Part shown: in pieces, positions 1 through 13,300 of the stretch
Numbering within the stretch: the first letter of the stretch is position 1
Layout of the letters: each line of letters begins with the position of its first letter
DNA from: Apteryx mantelli
Lineage: Eukaryota; Chordata; Aves; Apterygiformes; Apterygidae
Length of the DNA stretch: 64,000 nucleotides
Reading direction: 5' to 3'
Assembly: GCF_036417845.1 (NCBI RefSeq)
Contig: NC_089978.1
Location: forward strand, 128,246,183-128,310,182
Translations under genes and position numbers: made by a program
The notes under the pieces: model-generated
Seen by the model: the letters and a program-made list of their open reading frames with translations, nothing else
The model's database searches: none
What the model was told of the DNA's origin: nothing

Positions 1-239
1 GATCTACGAGTATTACCCAGCTGCCGGTTTCCAGACCGGTGCTGGCCAACGGGAGCTGCTCCTACTCGTGAGAATCGGCGCGCGTAACCCTCGCAAGCCG
101 TCAGATGTTTCACGGGACTCTCCCACGGCTGCTATCCACGCACGAAAGCACACGCAGCAGCGTTTCGCCGGGCTGCGGGCATAAAACCGCGCCACACGCA
201 ACGCAGCAAACCGGCGGCAAACCGGCCCGGCCCGGCGGC

Positions 240-253
240 GTCGCCACGGCAAC
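240..253. promoter_or_regulatory. RFX X-box (GTCGCC-AC-GGCAAC)
   Basis: The 14 bases match the X-box consensus GTNRCC-N(0-3)-RGYAAC at every defined position, with a 2-base spacer. RFX factors bind such palindromes close to the start sites of ciliary genes. It lies inside the left CpG island, 116 bp from a second perfect match. Confidence 0.6.
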
Positions 254-368
254 AGCGGGGGCCAGCCCCTCCCCCCCCACCGGCTCACCTTCCCGCAGCA
301 ACAGTCACCGCCGATGGCGGCCTCCGAGGGCCAAACTCCCCCACCGCCCTCACCTTTTCCCTGACGCC

Positions 369-382
369 GTCGCCTAGGCAAC
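369..382. promoter_or_regulatory. RFX X-box (GTCGCC-TA-GGCAAC)
   Basis: This is a second full match to GTNRCC-N2-RGYAAC, again with a 2-base spacer. A third, degenerate copy (GTTGCC-GT-GGAGAC, 419-432) keeps only the left half-site. The cluster suggests an RFX-driven, ciliary-type promoter. Confidence 0.6.
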
Positions 383-571
383 AGAGGCCCGGGCTCTCTC
401 GCGGGGCGGCGCTGCCCCGTTGCCGTGGAGACGGGCCTCGGCGGCGGGGCGGGGCCTCCCTGCCGGTTCCCTGGGCCCCGCGTTCGCCGGCCGTTGGCGG
501 CGGCCCCGCGTTGCCACCCCCGGCAAAGCGGGCGTTTAGCCTCGGGGCCGTGGCACACTTTCCTCGGAGCA

Positions 572-3500
572 AAAGGGGACTTAATATTTGGAAATTAAAA
601 AAAAAGAAGCAAAAAACCTAAGGGCAGCACCCCTAACTGCGGTCATCTGTACCACCACCACACAAGCATGCATTCAAGATTACTACTAGTGATTTAAAAG
701 AGGGCTTTTTGTGCCTAGATAAACATGTTTCAATATTATTGAATTATGCATTTGTTTGGCACTGGCAGCGTTTCATGTCACAGCTTGCGTGTCGGTAGTT
801 TTTGTGCTGTATTATTCATGCCTCAGTTGATAATGAGCAATTTGAGCAGGTTGGAGCTGATGAACTCAAAGCTACAAGTGTCAAAATGTACGCTTTTATT
901 AATAAGATAGCTCTCTTTTTTTTTTTCCAAAGACATGCCCCTCTGTATTAATCACTTATCACTTTCAGAACTTTGAAATGTAAAAAAAAAAAAAAAACCT
1001 AAATAAATAACTGTCCCAGTTCAAGGAGCTGACGCACGGATGACAACTGGAAGTTGAAAGGAAAGGCTGTATACCTACAGCAAGCAAGCGAGGGATACAT
1101 CAAAGACCTGTCTAGGGGAAAAGAAAAAACAAAAAAAAAAAGCAGAGGTTGTAAACATGGTACCTCTGTGATTAGCAGGCCTGAAAAGGAGTTGCATGAC
1201 AAGTAAATCAGCCATGAAGCATATAAAAAGCTCATTATGGACTGGAAGCCCTTTACACGAAACACAGGTTATCAGCCACATGAAGCAAGAACTGTGGTTG
1301 CTAAGCTCCTGTCACACTCTGTAAAGGGTGGAGAGCTCTGCCACCTGTTTTCAACAAAGTAGAAACGATATTTGAACAGCAGGCTAAACTTTCTGATCAC
1401 TTGTGAAAGGCTCCTAGCACACAAAAAATGCGATTTTCGGTGGTGAGACACAGAGAGCCACTGGTTAAAGGCTGGTAGGCCAGAAGGCTGCACACCTCTC
1501 AGGGCAGAGCGCCCACTTCACCAGAGAGTTAACGTTAATGGAAGAAAACATAGGCAGAAACCAGCCATGAATAAATTTAGCCTGGACATTGAAGGGAAGT
1601 TTTCAAACTCTCCAAGTAGCAAGGGTAGAATTAACCTTTCATTCAAAGTAGTAAGGGCAAATAACAAAACCATTTCCAGACACAGCTCGGCAGGTTTACG
1701 AAGGGCTCTGTGATGTGGTGGCCTGTAACAGCTGCAGTCTGGTCTCTACGACCTTGGGGTTTCTTCTAACCCTGCGGCAAGAGGGAGAAATGGGCTCTCA
1801 GCATTGTTTTTGGAGAGCAGGAAGGGCTCCCTTGGATATGCACCCGAGACAACGCTACACCTGCTGGCAACAGCTCCACCACGGACCTCACCCAAGGTCA
1901 TGTATTTATTGCATGCTTAAAGACTAAACACCAAAATTCTGATTTTCCACATCTCACAGACAGGTGGCTTTGTCAAGTTCATAGCAGACTAATATAAGCT
2001 AAAAGCTTTGATGTAGTCCCCAGCTCTCTTTATGCTGTGCTTTTACCATAAGACCATCTTTCATTTTACAAGCCACTACCACCCCTTTCATTCAAAAGAG
2101 GTGCTTTATTCCACTTGTAATACATTCCACTTCCTTGTAACAGGAGAATTAGACCCAGTTGCTGGAGGATCAAGCTATAATGCTTGATAATGATAATTTC
2201 CTGATATTTTCAGATCAATCTAAATGCATGACTGTGTTTGTTAACCCATATAATGTTAAACCTAGGATTTCAAATGTTCCTGTCTGTGAGGGAGTTGCAC
2301 ATGATAAGTTGTGGAAAAAAAAAAAGGAAAACAATAGCCGAGCAAGGAGACTCCAAGGATAGGCCCTAATGTGTTGGTTGCTCTTTTCTATGTCATTAAT
2401 CAGATACTGTGTTTACAGAGCAGTGATTTATGCTGAGCAAATATATTTCACAGATACAGACTGCGTAACACTTTCAGGGCAGCACCTTAACACCTTTTGT
2501 ATGTTTTGCAGGAAACAGCCTAATTTACTCATACCAAAACAGAGGTAAAAATGGTCTGAGAGATTTGCTGACGGACATACAAAGCAGCAGGGCACAGGGA
2601 GACTCCAGTATTCCAACAGGTGAGAACCTGCCTCTCCCCGTATCAGCTAGGCACATGATGCCGGGGACCTGCCTGCCTTCCCACAATGACTGATGCTGTC
2701 AAGAGTAGCTACAGTACCCAGAGTTTTCCTTGCCCTGCCACCTTCTGTAACCAAAGTCCCTCCCTCCTTCCCAGTACTTGGCTCCACTCATGCCGACAGA
2801 GAAAAAAACACAATCACTTCCGTACTGACTGCTTCCCTTGCCCCAACAGCACAGCTGGCTGTTTCACACTCACACGCAGCTGGAGGGTAGCCCAGCTGTA
2901 ATCCTGCAATAGCCCTGGAATACAGCAGTGGGTGGTGCTCCCTGCAGCAGCCTCCAGCAGGTCTTACTGTTTATTACCTTTTGCACAGCGTTAAGTCCAG
3001 CACCTGGCCTCTCCCCCTAACAAAGATCCTATAATAAAGTTCAGGAACTATGCCAAGTCTTACCAGCAGTACAGTAGCCTGGTGCAGTATACATGAATCC
3101 AGCTGTAATACTTACCTTGAACAGTCCTCGACATTTACTGGAGCCCAGAAACAGCCACAGCATCCCAGGGAGACGCCCCTGCTGTGCGTCGCATTTATCT
3201 CGTCTCCATCAAAACGTGCTGCGTGCCGTATCTCTAATGCAGGAGTTAAGCTGCTTGACTGTAGCTGCGTCTCCCTTTTCATCTCTTGCTGTACGCTGTT
3301 GCCTGCCCGCATGGAGGCATGCGATGGGAGGAGCAAGGAGAAGCACCATGGTTCATGGGACCTGCTTTGCTTGCCAACAAGAGCGGCCTCGGGATTCCGG
3401 ACAGGGCACCTTTCACCAGCACCAGAGAGATCAAATGCTTGTGTCCGTCTTAAATGGTAATGCTACACCGCTCTCAAGCATCAGTTACCTTCCTGCTTTA

Positions 3501-4840
3501 TATATAGATTTTAATCCCTTGCATAGTCAAGAAGCCCCTGGATGGCAGTAGTGCTCAGCAGATCAGATAAGAGTCCCAAAATTAAGGGTAATCCATCAAC
3601 TGGCAGAAGGAAGAGCAACTGCCCTATTCTGGTTTTCTGAGGTGAGATAGGGGTGTGGGGGAGAAATAATGGTGGGTTGGGTTTTTTCTGTTTGTTTTTT
3701 TTTGGGGGGGGGGGAAGGGGTTGCACACATTGTAACTTACATTTTCCACAGTTCTTGATATTTATTATCAAGACCCCCCCCCAAAAAAAAGAACAAAAGG
3801 AAAATCCCCTAACAATCCCACATGCCCCCCCATCTCTCCTGTAGAAGAAGCATTTGTCATCTGCAATTGTTCCATGCACAAACATGGGAGTGGATATTTT
3901 ATTTCTAAAACAAGATGCAAATAAAGCTGCAAGTTTTGGTAGATGGAGTGTAGTTTTGCTTGCATGTTCATATGGTAGTTCCTTCGGGCAATAGCATATT
4001 TAGAAAATGCTTACAGATAACATTCTTTGTTTGTATACTGCTAGCTTGGGAGAACCCACTCTTTATTTCCAGGTGCAAAGACACTCCCAGAACCACCTTA
4101 TGCATTCCCATGCACCTGGCTACTATCTTCATGTCATTGAAGCTTCATCCCTTCTTACTCAGACAGCCATAGCTCCTGATTTCAATTTTGAATGTTCTTC
4201 AGATCTGTAATGTTCTTCCCCATGTTTTCTTGCAAATCGCATGGGGCTCCTATTTTGTTTTTGGGGGGTGGGGAGGGAACCCCTACTCATCCACTGATTG
4301 ATATAACAGAAGCACAGACCTTACTTAAAGGTATGTTGGTTACGGGCTGGAACAGGGACAGCTTTTCTTAAGCTATGTTTCCAATCATCAAGACTAACAT
4401 AAACAGGAATTAGTGATCCCTCCCTCTGATCCAACATCTGCTTTCCGTTAGTCTCCCTCTGTGAGACGAACGCATCTATGTCTACTGAGTAGAGTTAACC
4501 TGCACTAGTGATTGACTTTCTCCATTGCTGGGCTGGCCTGCATTGGAACTGCCCACTGGTATTTTTGAACTGCTCAGCAATTAAGGATCTTTAATACCAG
4601 ATGCAAGACACAAGACTAACAGAGTTCTGCAAAACTACACAAAACAGTCAACAGCTGTAGTCTTTTTTTTTCTTCTTTTTTTTTTTTAAAAGACTTAGCT
4701 CCTTTTTGCATTGTTTATCCATCCTGTGTTTTTTTCCTTTATGTAACAAAGATGCTCAGAACCACCTGTGCTAGTTACCTGCAGCAGCAGTGCTCTGGAT
4801 TAGCAAGGTATCAAAATACAAAACAAACACTGGCCACAGA
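572..4840. other. Intergenic region, no gene seen
   Basis: This AT-rich stretch lies between the left CpG island and the probable 3' end of SLC19A2. It holds poly-A/poly-T runs and a T/G...C/A inverted repeat (3690-3800). No open frame resembles a known protein and none has supporting splice context. I see no clear transposon. Confidence 0.6.
3690..3802. repeat. Poly-T/poly-G and poly-C/poly-A inverted repeat
   Basis: A run of T followed by about 12 G (around 3692-3714) is mirrored by about 9 C followed by A (around 3774-3790), and the flanks also complement in part (TTTTCTGTTTG versus GAACAAAAGG). The arms are about 25 bases around a loop of roughly 60 bases, so a hairpin is possible. Homopolymer lengths here are prone to sequencing error. 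Confidence 0.5.
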
Positions 4841-4859
4841 GGAAATCTCATAAAATATT

Positions 4860-4865
4860 TTTATT
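4860..4865 (-). terminator. SLC19A2: Likely polyadenylation signal of SLC19A2 (AATAAA)
   Basis: The minus strand reads AATAAA here. About 25-35 bases further on it is followed by a GT-rich tract (GTGTTTGTTTTGT), as expected of a downstream element. This would give a 3' UTR of about 2.4 kb. A second AATAAA at 5073-5078 is an alternative but lacks an obvious GT-rich follower. The choice between them is inference. Confidence 0.45.
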
Positions 4866-7228
4866 TAACAAAAATAACTATTCAATCAGAACCAAACTGA
4901 AGGAGTCCTATGAACAATGCCAACGTGTTTATGATACTTCATAGGCATCATATCACTCTGTATATAGGTCTGGTCCAGCTCTACAGTCACCTCATCACCA
5001 CAGCAACAGTGCAACATAGGAACCTAAACAACTTCCAGGTTTAGCTTCCATACATTAAGTGTAGCATGCCACTTTATTACAGTTGCCACAATTTCATGAC
5101 TTTGGTAGAAACACTATTTTGTTATTGCTGTAATTCACTAGTTAGTTCTTGACTTGCTTTTACAAGACTGGGTTGTTCCCCCAAAATTTGTTCTGTGTGA
5201 AAAAACACGATTAAAACTGAGCTTCTTTTGCTTATTTGACAAGTGCCACACACCCACTCCTCACCCCTTGCTGCAACTGCCATCAGGCCAAGAAACCCAA
5301 TGGACAGGACATGCACTTGTTATCCTTTTCCCAGGACAGCTTATTAGTTAGTGTTTCAATGCTTCAGAAATTTCTTTTTTTAATGATAAAGAAAGGAATA
5401 TATACATGGGTGGCTTCAAGTTTCTGTTTCAGGATAAGGCAGTTAAGTTTGTGTATAAATGCCAACACAGCTTAGTGCCAAGACATTTTACAAGCCAGAC
5501 TGCAAATACAGTGAGGTTTTGGGGAGCGCGTTCCCCTGAGCAGCCAGCCTGAAAGGACTCCATGGACCCCATACCGCACATCCCAAACTGATTAATCATT
5601 CACCTTATGCAGTATAGACTGAGGCTCACACAGATGATAAAAACTGTACCTGTCCCAGCCAGGGGAGAAAAGCCTTTCCAGCCCAGGTGCTGTGAAAACA
5701 CCATAGCATTAAAGAAACCAAGCAATAAACCAAAGCTGCTTCTTCAGGCTCTGACTGGAATAAACTCTAATCACCACACAGAGAGAAGGCATGGAGGGGA
5801 AGCACACTGCATAGCATCTCCCTTGCCATTTCTCCTGCACACTTAAACTCACCATGAGCTGCACAGCGGCAGAGACAGTCTATAAGCCAGCCCACAGTAT
5901 ACTATGGATATCTGTTGCTGTGCAGGTTATGGTGCCCAGGTAACCAGGTGCCAAAGCTCAGAACAACTCCTTCCCAGTGCTCAAGTGATTTGGAAAAAAA
6001 GTTATTTCTAAAAACAGGTATATGGCAAGTCCCACATTGCTCTGGCTGAAAATAAAGAAAAAACAAAAACAAGAAAGAAAACTCCCCAAACATCCATTTT
6101 TCTCCTTAGGTGGAAAGAAGAGGTAGAGCTAGTGGCCAGAGATCCACCAGAAGCATCAAGGCATTTTAAAAGGCAAAGAAGCAACAGATCAAGAAATCAA
6201 TGTTTTGAAAAGCCTCAGGCATTCATCCTGTTAATTACAATGACGACTAGCATCTATTCAGTCACCACAGTCACCATTCTCTAAGGTTATAAAGAATAGC
6301 TTAAAATCCTGCATTTTCGTTCTCAGTGCTCCATTCACATCCACCATCTCACTGAATCAGCCCAGCCTCAAGGTTATGAGTCAGTGACTCCTACGACTGC
6401 TGGAATCTGGAGTCCCAAAGGACAAAGGCAAGGACATCCAAGGGTCCTGGGGATTAACATTTTGTCTAGTTAGACTCCCTCTAAGCTTCCCCTCCAGCTT
6501 TACAGTCCCTTGGGCATGGGCCTTCACAGGACAAGCATCATTGCTGATAACCCATTCACCAGCATCACAAGTCACCCCAAGTTAATTTTTCCAGGGGAAG
6601 TACCATGATCAGCTATGGTAAAACTCTGGCAGTAGGGATAGCAGGCAGGAACAGCAGAAATAGTACAAGCAACTAAAGGATGTATGTGCATATACAGAAA
6701 CATGAGCGTATGTCTCAAAGTGTATTAATCCTCAAAAAGGTGCATCCAACAGCATGGGGCAGGCACAACAAAAGCCACGCTGCAGAGCATGGACTTAAGG
6801 CCATCCCCTATCCCAGGCCTGGGGCTCTCCAGAGAGGCCTACGAGCGCCCTCGCTTCTACTCTGCAGCAGCATCTCAGTAACAGAAAGAACAGTAGCAGT
6901 TGACCAGATAAGGGTGAAGTGCCTTTCTGAAGGCAGTCTCCAAACACACAGGCTTAGACCAAAACCTCCCAAGGCTTTGACTTTTTGAAATAAAGTTCTC
7001 TGCTGCACTTCCCATATATGCAACAGAAGAACAAAAGGCATTTTAGAAAGACGATATTTGTTCTTACTTACGTAAGAGCTAATACATATACATTCTAAAA
7101 TGTGATACTAATATAGTATAAATACAGATCAAATACAGTTAAGGTGACTGCCTTGGGAAGTAAAGGCAGAGATTAAAAGACAAACCTATCATTTCATATA
7201 CAGTTGCTGCGAGTCTTCACTTGGTGTA

Positions 7229-7354
7229 CTAATGGCTTTCAGGAGATCTGCTTTGAACCTGCTCTTGTCTTCTGTAAGTCCTTATGATGCTGTAGATACC
7301 ACTCCCCAAGAACAGCATAGAGATGGCCGCAAAGTAAGAGGCATAAATCATGAA
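7229..7354 (-). CDS. SLC19A2: SLC19A2 coding exon 6 (last)
   Basis: Forty-one codons plus TAG (7229-7231). It encodes the final membrane helix ([19 protein letters not shown]) and a short cytosolic tail ending in SRSPESH. The acceptor is TTTCTGCAG|TTC. The tail is shorter than the human one and differs in sequence. Confidence 0.93.
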   Translation of the reverse strand, partial: FMIYASYFAAISMLFLGSGIYSIIRTYRRQEQVQSRSPESH

Positions 7355-10300
7355 CTGCAGAAAAAAACCCAACCAAACAAGAAAACCTGCACTTAGAAAC
7401 TAAAAAGATCTACTCTTTTACAGCAATCATCATATGGAGAAAAACAGACAACCCCCAAACAAGTTATGGGATTGCTGACTGAATGCTGCTCCCAGTCTGC
7501 TGTCTGCCTTTATTACTAAGTTCACCAGCACTGATGACTGATGTTAAATAACAGTTCAGTTTCCAGACCCATGGATCTTGCACATGGCTGCAGGATAATG
7601 GCATTTAGATACGATAATTGAATAAAACTCCCCGCAGATCATGACTACAAATCAAGTCCTGAAGTTGGTAATGCAAGCTGAGTATCCATCTCTGACTTCT
7701 CCATGGGGGACAGAAATCAGAATGGCTGAACAACACTGATACCAAATCTGTTAGAGGGTTAACACACGAGTTCCCTTCCTCTTCTAAAATATCATGAGTC
7801 AGTAAACACCCCTCTGTTGGCAAACACTTGACCCAGAAACAGATAGGTGAGAAGCTTTATAGCTTGATTCACTTTCCTCCCTCCCTCCCATTGGTAAAGA
7901 TAAGAGAGGCTACCATACCTGGGTGAAGATGTCTAACCCAAGCCCGCTGGCATCCACGACAATCAAAGTGAGCAGAGTCTGAAGTGCTAAGGCAATGAAA
8001 TTATTGACCCCAAATACCAGGGCATACCGCTCCACACTAAGATTTGTTGCAATCTGGAACCTGTAAAGGAAGGGAAGACCAGAAACATAAAGATGGGGAA
8101 GCAGCAGGGAAATGCAGGAATAGAAGGAACTTCTCTGGACATGGCATCAGATGAGAAGACTATGCAACCCAAAGAGTTGCCAAGGCTAGTCCAGTATTTT
8201 CCACAGTTAGATTACTTCGCACTGACAGTGTACTTTGCCAAGTAGGACCATGACAGACTAGCACAGAGACTAGAAGAGACCCAGAGGAACATCTAAAAGA
8301 CTGCAAAAACTTTGGGAGCTCTGTGAGTTGCAGTCTTACCAAAGCAGCCTCCTTGTCTGGTGCAGCTGCAAAGGGCCTGGTCACCCAGAGAAGGTACAAT
8401 GCTCTCCAAATCCCAGAGAGTTGCTGGCAATCTTAAAGCCTACCGAGATGTGGTCCGTAACCTCCCGCATCCTTCTGACCAGAACTCCCTTCACAATTAC
8501 CAGCTTCAGCATCTCTCCTCACATCATGCTTGAACTATCATGTAGCACTTGTGCGTGTGGTTGAACAACAGCTGCATTTTCCTCCCCAAAGTGGGAAGTG
8601 ACATTAAAGAAGTTTTCCTCCTTAGAGTTTAGGGAAAAATGACCCTCTATTACATTGTTCTCTTCTCATCAGCTAACACTTCATTCAAACCATGTTTACA
8701 AAGAAACATTTCCCTGTCAAGCAATGCTATCTAGTATTTAGAGACAGTTACTTCAGTGTCATGAGACTTTTGACCTTGGGCAGGTTGCCAGCAGAAAAAA
8801 ATCTCTCCATGCCTCAGTTTCCAACCTGAATCACAACACAACAGTTTAGCCCCCCCTTGTAACAGATTTCCAGATTCCTGGCAGGCAAAACCTTACCTAC
8901 ATGGAGAAAATGCCAGCTTTCACAACAGCTATAGTTTTGAAAGTAATTTGCATTACTCACTCAAAAAGTACTCACGTTGCTATTGTGATCAGCAGCATGT
9001 AGATAATTCTGAAGACAACATATGATGCATAACACACCCAGATGTTATGAACAGTATCCATGATATATACAGCAGCAGCAATAAGAAAGGAAAACAGGGC
9101 AAGTGCCACCTCACCCCACATTGCCCAGGATGTTTTTATATGACCCACAACAAACACTGCAACAGCTCCTGTGAGGAGAAAGGAAAACATAACTGTTAGT
9201 TGTTCAAAGTGATTCGGAGACTGTGGATTAGGGTCCGTGCAGACCCTAATAGCTAACCGTGAGTGAAGGACACTAATGTGTATACCTTAGAGGTTCTCCT
9301 TCCTGACCTGACCTCTCTCACCTGGAAGCCTACTGTAAACTCCCATTCACTTTTATGGGAAGGAAAGGGAAGGGAGAATAAATAAATAAATAAATAAATA
9401 AAAAGTCAATGCCAGTTGCTTCTGAAATCTCCTCCCTGGCTTCATAAGCACTACAACCCCACGACTCAGACTGCTGCTGCTCAACAGTCTTCTGTATTTG
9501 ACTGTAAATATTGTCAACTGGGCTACAGAGAAATGCAAACTCTGATATATTAAAAAAAAAAAAACAAAAACACACACACTTAGCTAATGATTTTGTGGTG
9601 CTTCAGAGTCTACATTCACTGGAATGGGGGGGGAGAAGGGAAGGAAGATGTCCACTTTGATACACAGCTGTTAGAGCTTTCACCCAGGAAGCAGAAAACC
9701 TGAGTTTAGTGTCATCTTTGTACTGGGCTACAAGAGCGAGAGCAGGAGTTCAAACCTACATCTCCCAGGAAGCATCTTAACTACAAGCTACTGGGGCTGG
9801 AAGAAAAACAAAAAAAACCCAAACCCCAAACTTCTTTCACTGTTGATTGTACATGAACAATCTTTTACATCCTTTACTAAAACAGGTTTCTAACTCCTGC
9901 TGGCTTAAAAAACAAAACAAACAAAAAAACAAACACACACACAAAAAAACCCCAACAACACACAAGGGGGGGGGGGAAGGAAGAAGACAGATCACAACAC
10001 GGAAAAAAAAAAGAAGTTATTTCACACAACCAGAAGATAAGGTGTGATTTCATGCACCATCACAACTGTAACTACTGAGAAGCTCAAATACATATCACAT
10101 TACAAGAAAATTCCTGCTCAAAATAGGCCTTGTTCTGCAAACAAGCCAAATAACAACCAACAGCATAACGATGCTGCTGTACACAGCAAACCAGACAAAC
10201 AGCATACTGACAAAGGGAGGTTTACTGGAGATCTCTGAAAAACAGGATTGTATTAAGCATTTGACCACTATACAGAAGCGCTACAGTGCAGCATCCAGGC

Positions 10301-13300
10301 TCTTTGTAACCCTCAGCTGGCCTATCTTAGAAATCCTTCAGGCACATGAAGGCTCCTTGTGTACCATCAGTGTGTACAAACTTGCAACCCTGACAGCCCT
10401 TACATCAATCTTGCAGACTAACAAAGGTGGCTATGCCAAGGAAAAGGACTTTATTTTCCCTCCTGAACAGCTCTTTCCAGTGCCTGCTGTGACATTACCC
10501 AACTGACATTTTCCACTTTGAAAGACTGGTTTCCCTAGTAGCAAAACCCTGAGATACAGAAAGAAGCTAAGTCCCTAGTCTCCTTTCCACTGTCCAAGCA
10601 ATTCAGAAGTTCAGGAAGAAAGGCATTCATCATCTCACTTTCTGGGATTTAATGGCAATTCATGAAGTTGTACTCCTCCTATGCTTGAAGGCCGTACCAG
10701 CCCAACACCTATTTGTGAAAACGTATACAATCTGTGCCCTGCAATTAGGCATCCAGAGCTGATTCAGTGGTTTCAGACCTCAACCTTTAAGTGGAGCATT
10801 GCCACATTGCAAAGAAGCTGCAGGGATTCTTCTAAATAGTCAATTGGCCTCACTAGAAAGAAGAATATTTATCTTGCCCAGGACCATCTGAACGTAAGAA
10901 AACACTTCTTCTCTCTGTGAGGGTGGCTGAATATTGGAACAGGTTGACCAGAGAGGCTGTGTAGTCTCCATCCTTGGAGATATTCAAAACCCAACTGGAT
11001 GTGGTCCTGGGCAACCTGCTCTAGGTGACCCTGCTTGAGCCAGGGGGGTTGGACCAGACAATCTCCAGAGGTCTCTTCCAACCTCAACTATTCTGTAACA
11101 GGAAGCTGATGGTCACATGAATCACCATGATCTACTAAGACCCTTCTGCAAGACAGCACAGGTACAAGCAGGTCTGGCAACAACATCTTGTGTGAACGTT
11201 ACCAGATGTTGCTCATTGCTGACCACAGAATGATTATGAGGTGTGAAAATGGCAAATGAGACCTGAGATGCACCAGGAAAAGTATTTCCAGTAAAGGGAG
11301 AGAAGTGAGGAGAGATGCTGTCCTACAAGTCTGAGGCCTCATCTGAAAATACTGACTGCAGTTCAGTCATCCATCTTCAAAAAGCTTATCTTCAACAACA
11401 ACAAAAAAAAAATAGTAGAAGAGCTTGCCTTCTTTGGCCCAGAGCAAAGAATGGCTGCCTACAGAGAGGCTAAAAAGAGACAATTCAGCACCAAAAAAAT
11501 ACAACCTTGGCATGAGATCAAAGGTAAATGAACTGGTCATGAATAAGTTTAGGCTGGAAATTGGAAGGAGCTAGAGCATTTGCTCTAGTGCCTAGGAAAT
11601 CAGGTCACTGGATTCCCATCTTTAACAGGTTCCTTCCAGTCCTGCTACAGATTTCAGGCTTTTAGTTGGAATTATTTTACTAAACTTCACTTGTCTGAAT
11701 CTGTGTCAAGTTGAAGGATTTTTTGGTTCTGTGTTTTGAGCAGTTCAGGGACAGAGGTTAATCTGCTCTCAGAAAACTTCACCGAGATGATTCAGCCATT
11801 TACAAAAATGATGCTGGAGAAAACCATCAAGATTGGAAAGAAAAAAGCCTCAGTTTTGCCTGAATATAGAGACAACCACTTTTCTTCAAATAGGTCCACT
11901 GTCCACAAGCTTTGGAGAAGGGCCTTAACATAAAAGGCACATAATAAGGTTTGAAGAATGATCCTTTTGCTGTTTGGTTTTTGTTTTTTAAATCTGTCCA
12001 CATTTGGTCCAGCTACAACCCTGTAACATAATCAATTTTTAGATGCTTGGTAAAGACTTTTCAGAAACTGAGAGCTTCCTTCTGTGAAGGTATCACTTTA
12101 CAGAGCATGCTCCAATCATAGTAAGTGGGACTTTCTCAGTAACAGTGAATCACAGTTATGGGCACAGATGCTGACTAGTACTGGTGTCTTCTTTCCCTCA
12201 GTACCAATTTTTCTTCCTGGGACCAAGGCAGGATGGCAGAGGAAGCCAAATCAAGCAAGAAATAAGAGCCACAGCATCATGGGAGAGTGGAGGAATAGAA
12301 TACAACCACATGCTAATTAAGCTTAGTGTGCTGAAGAAGATGGTTTAACAGTCAGAGCCTTAAGGATCAAATCCCTGACAGTTTCAAGCCAAACTAACAA
12401 CAGGTGCTAGACCAGTTTTCAGACCTGCAAAGCTGCCATGGCTCCCACTGAACTCCAACTGGAAGCTGAACATGTCTAAGCAAGCATCAGGCCTTCATTC
12501 TTTGTATACCTTCATTTCTGCTGCCCTCTCCCCCCCGCAAAAAGATGATGCCCCCAGCAGACGGTGGAACGATTAATCCATCAAAGAAAAGGAACATACT
12601 GCAGCACCACCTAAGGAACCTCTGAAAGGATACGTTAGCAATATTAGAAAAGTATTGTCCTCATTCTGATAATGGAACAATATTAAACAACTTAATAAGC
12701 AAGATGTTCATATTGACTGACCTACCTGGCCCTTTCAAGTCAGTGACTTCTTTCATCTTATTAACTTTCTGCTTAACAACTGAAATGACTACATGGTGGC
12801 TCACTGCATGCTGAGTATGCACAGGAAACTCACATGTTCCCTACACTTCCAGAGAAAGGAAACAAACCAACCAATCCCCTGCCCACCTCCACCCCCAAAA
12901 AACCAAAACCAAAAAACAATAAGCATTTAGGACCCTCACTCTGGCTATGAGTGGTTAAAACAGGCATAACCCCTACTGTTTTAGGCCAGTAGTCACATTA
13001 ACAAACAAGAACATAGCCAGCCATGTACCTGGAACCTGCTGCCAAATATTTCAGAAAGAAGATTGACTTGCGAGGCTCCTTTAAACACCTACATACTGGA
13101 TCACAAGCATTAGTGCTGCATGAAGCAACAAACTCAGTACTGAATACTGTACTTGTGTACATCACAGGAGACTCACCCCAAAGCAACATCACTTAGCACT
13201 GTCCTAGACCAGAGATTTCCTCTGCTGTGTATGCTGACAAACGTAAGATGCTTCCAAACTGTGGCTCTGGTGATTTTGAGGGACACGAGGTGTTTCTCAG

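Larger units (their letters stand above)
1..570 (-). promoter_or_regulatory. CpG-island promoter / non-coding first exon of a neighbouring gene (probably CCDC181)
   Basis: This is a dense GC- and CpG-rich block that ends abruptly near base 570, where the sequence turns AT-rich. On the minus strand two good 5' splice donors are visible: GGGAAG|GTGAGCC near 288 and AAAAG|GTGAGGG near 353. These fit a first exon transcribed leftwards out of the window. The next gene beyond SLC19A2 on this side in mammals is CCDC181, a ciliary/flagellar coiled-coil gene in the same orientation, so I infer its promoter; no CCDC181 coding sequence is visible. The long open frames here on both strands are by-products of high GC content. 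Two RFX X-boxes inside the island are listed separately. Confidence 0.5.

Noticed and set aside
13-558. Open frame of 181 codons across the left CpG island, minus strand
   Set aside because: Arg/Pro/Gly-rich, typical of GC-driven open frames. The region looks like a promoter or untranslated exon.
8160-8420. Possible old transposon in SLC19A2 intron 4
   Set aside because: Some phrases look repeat-like but I could not match them to CR1 or another family.
9330-10047. Low-complexity open frames in SLC19A2 intron 3
   Set aside because: They arise from A-rich, (AATA)n and (CA)n sequence and resemble no protein.
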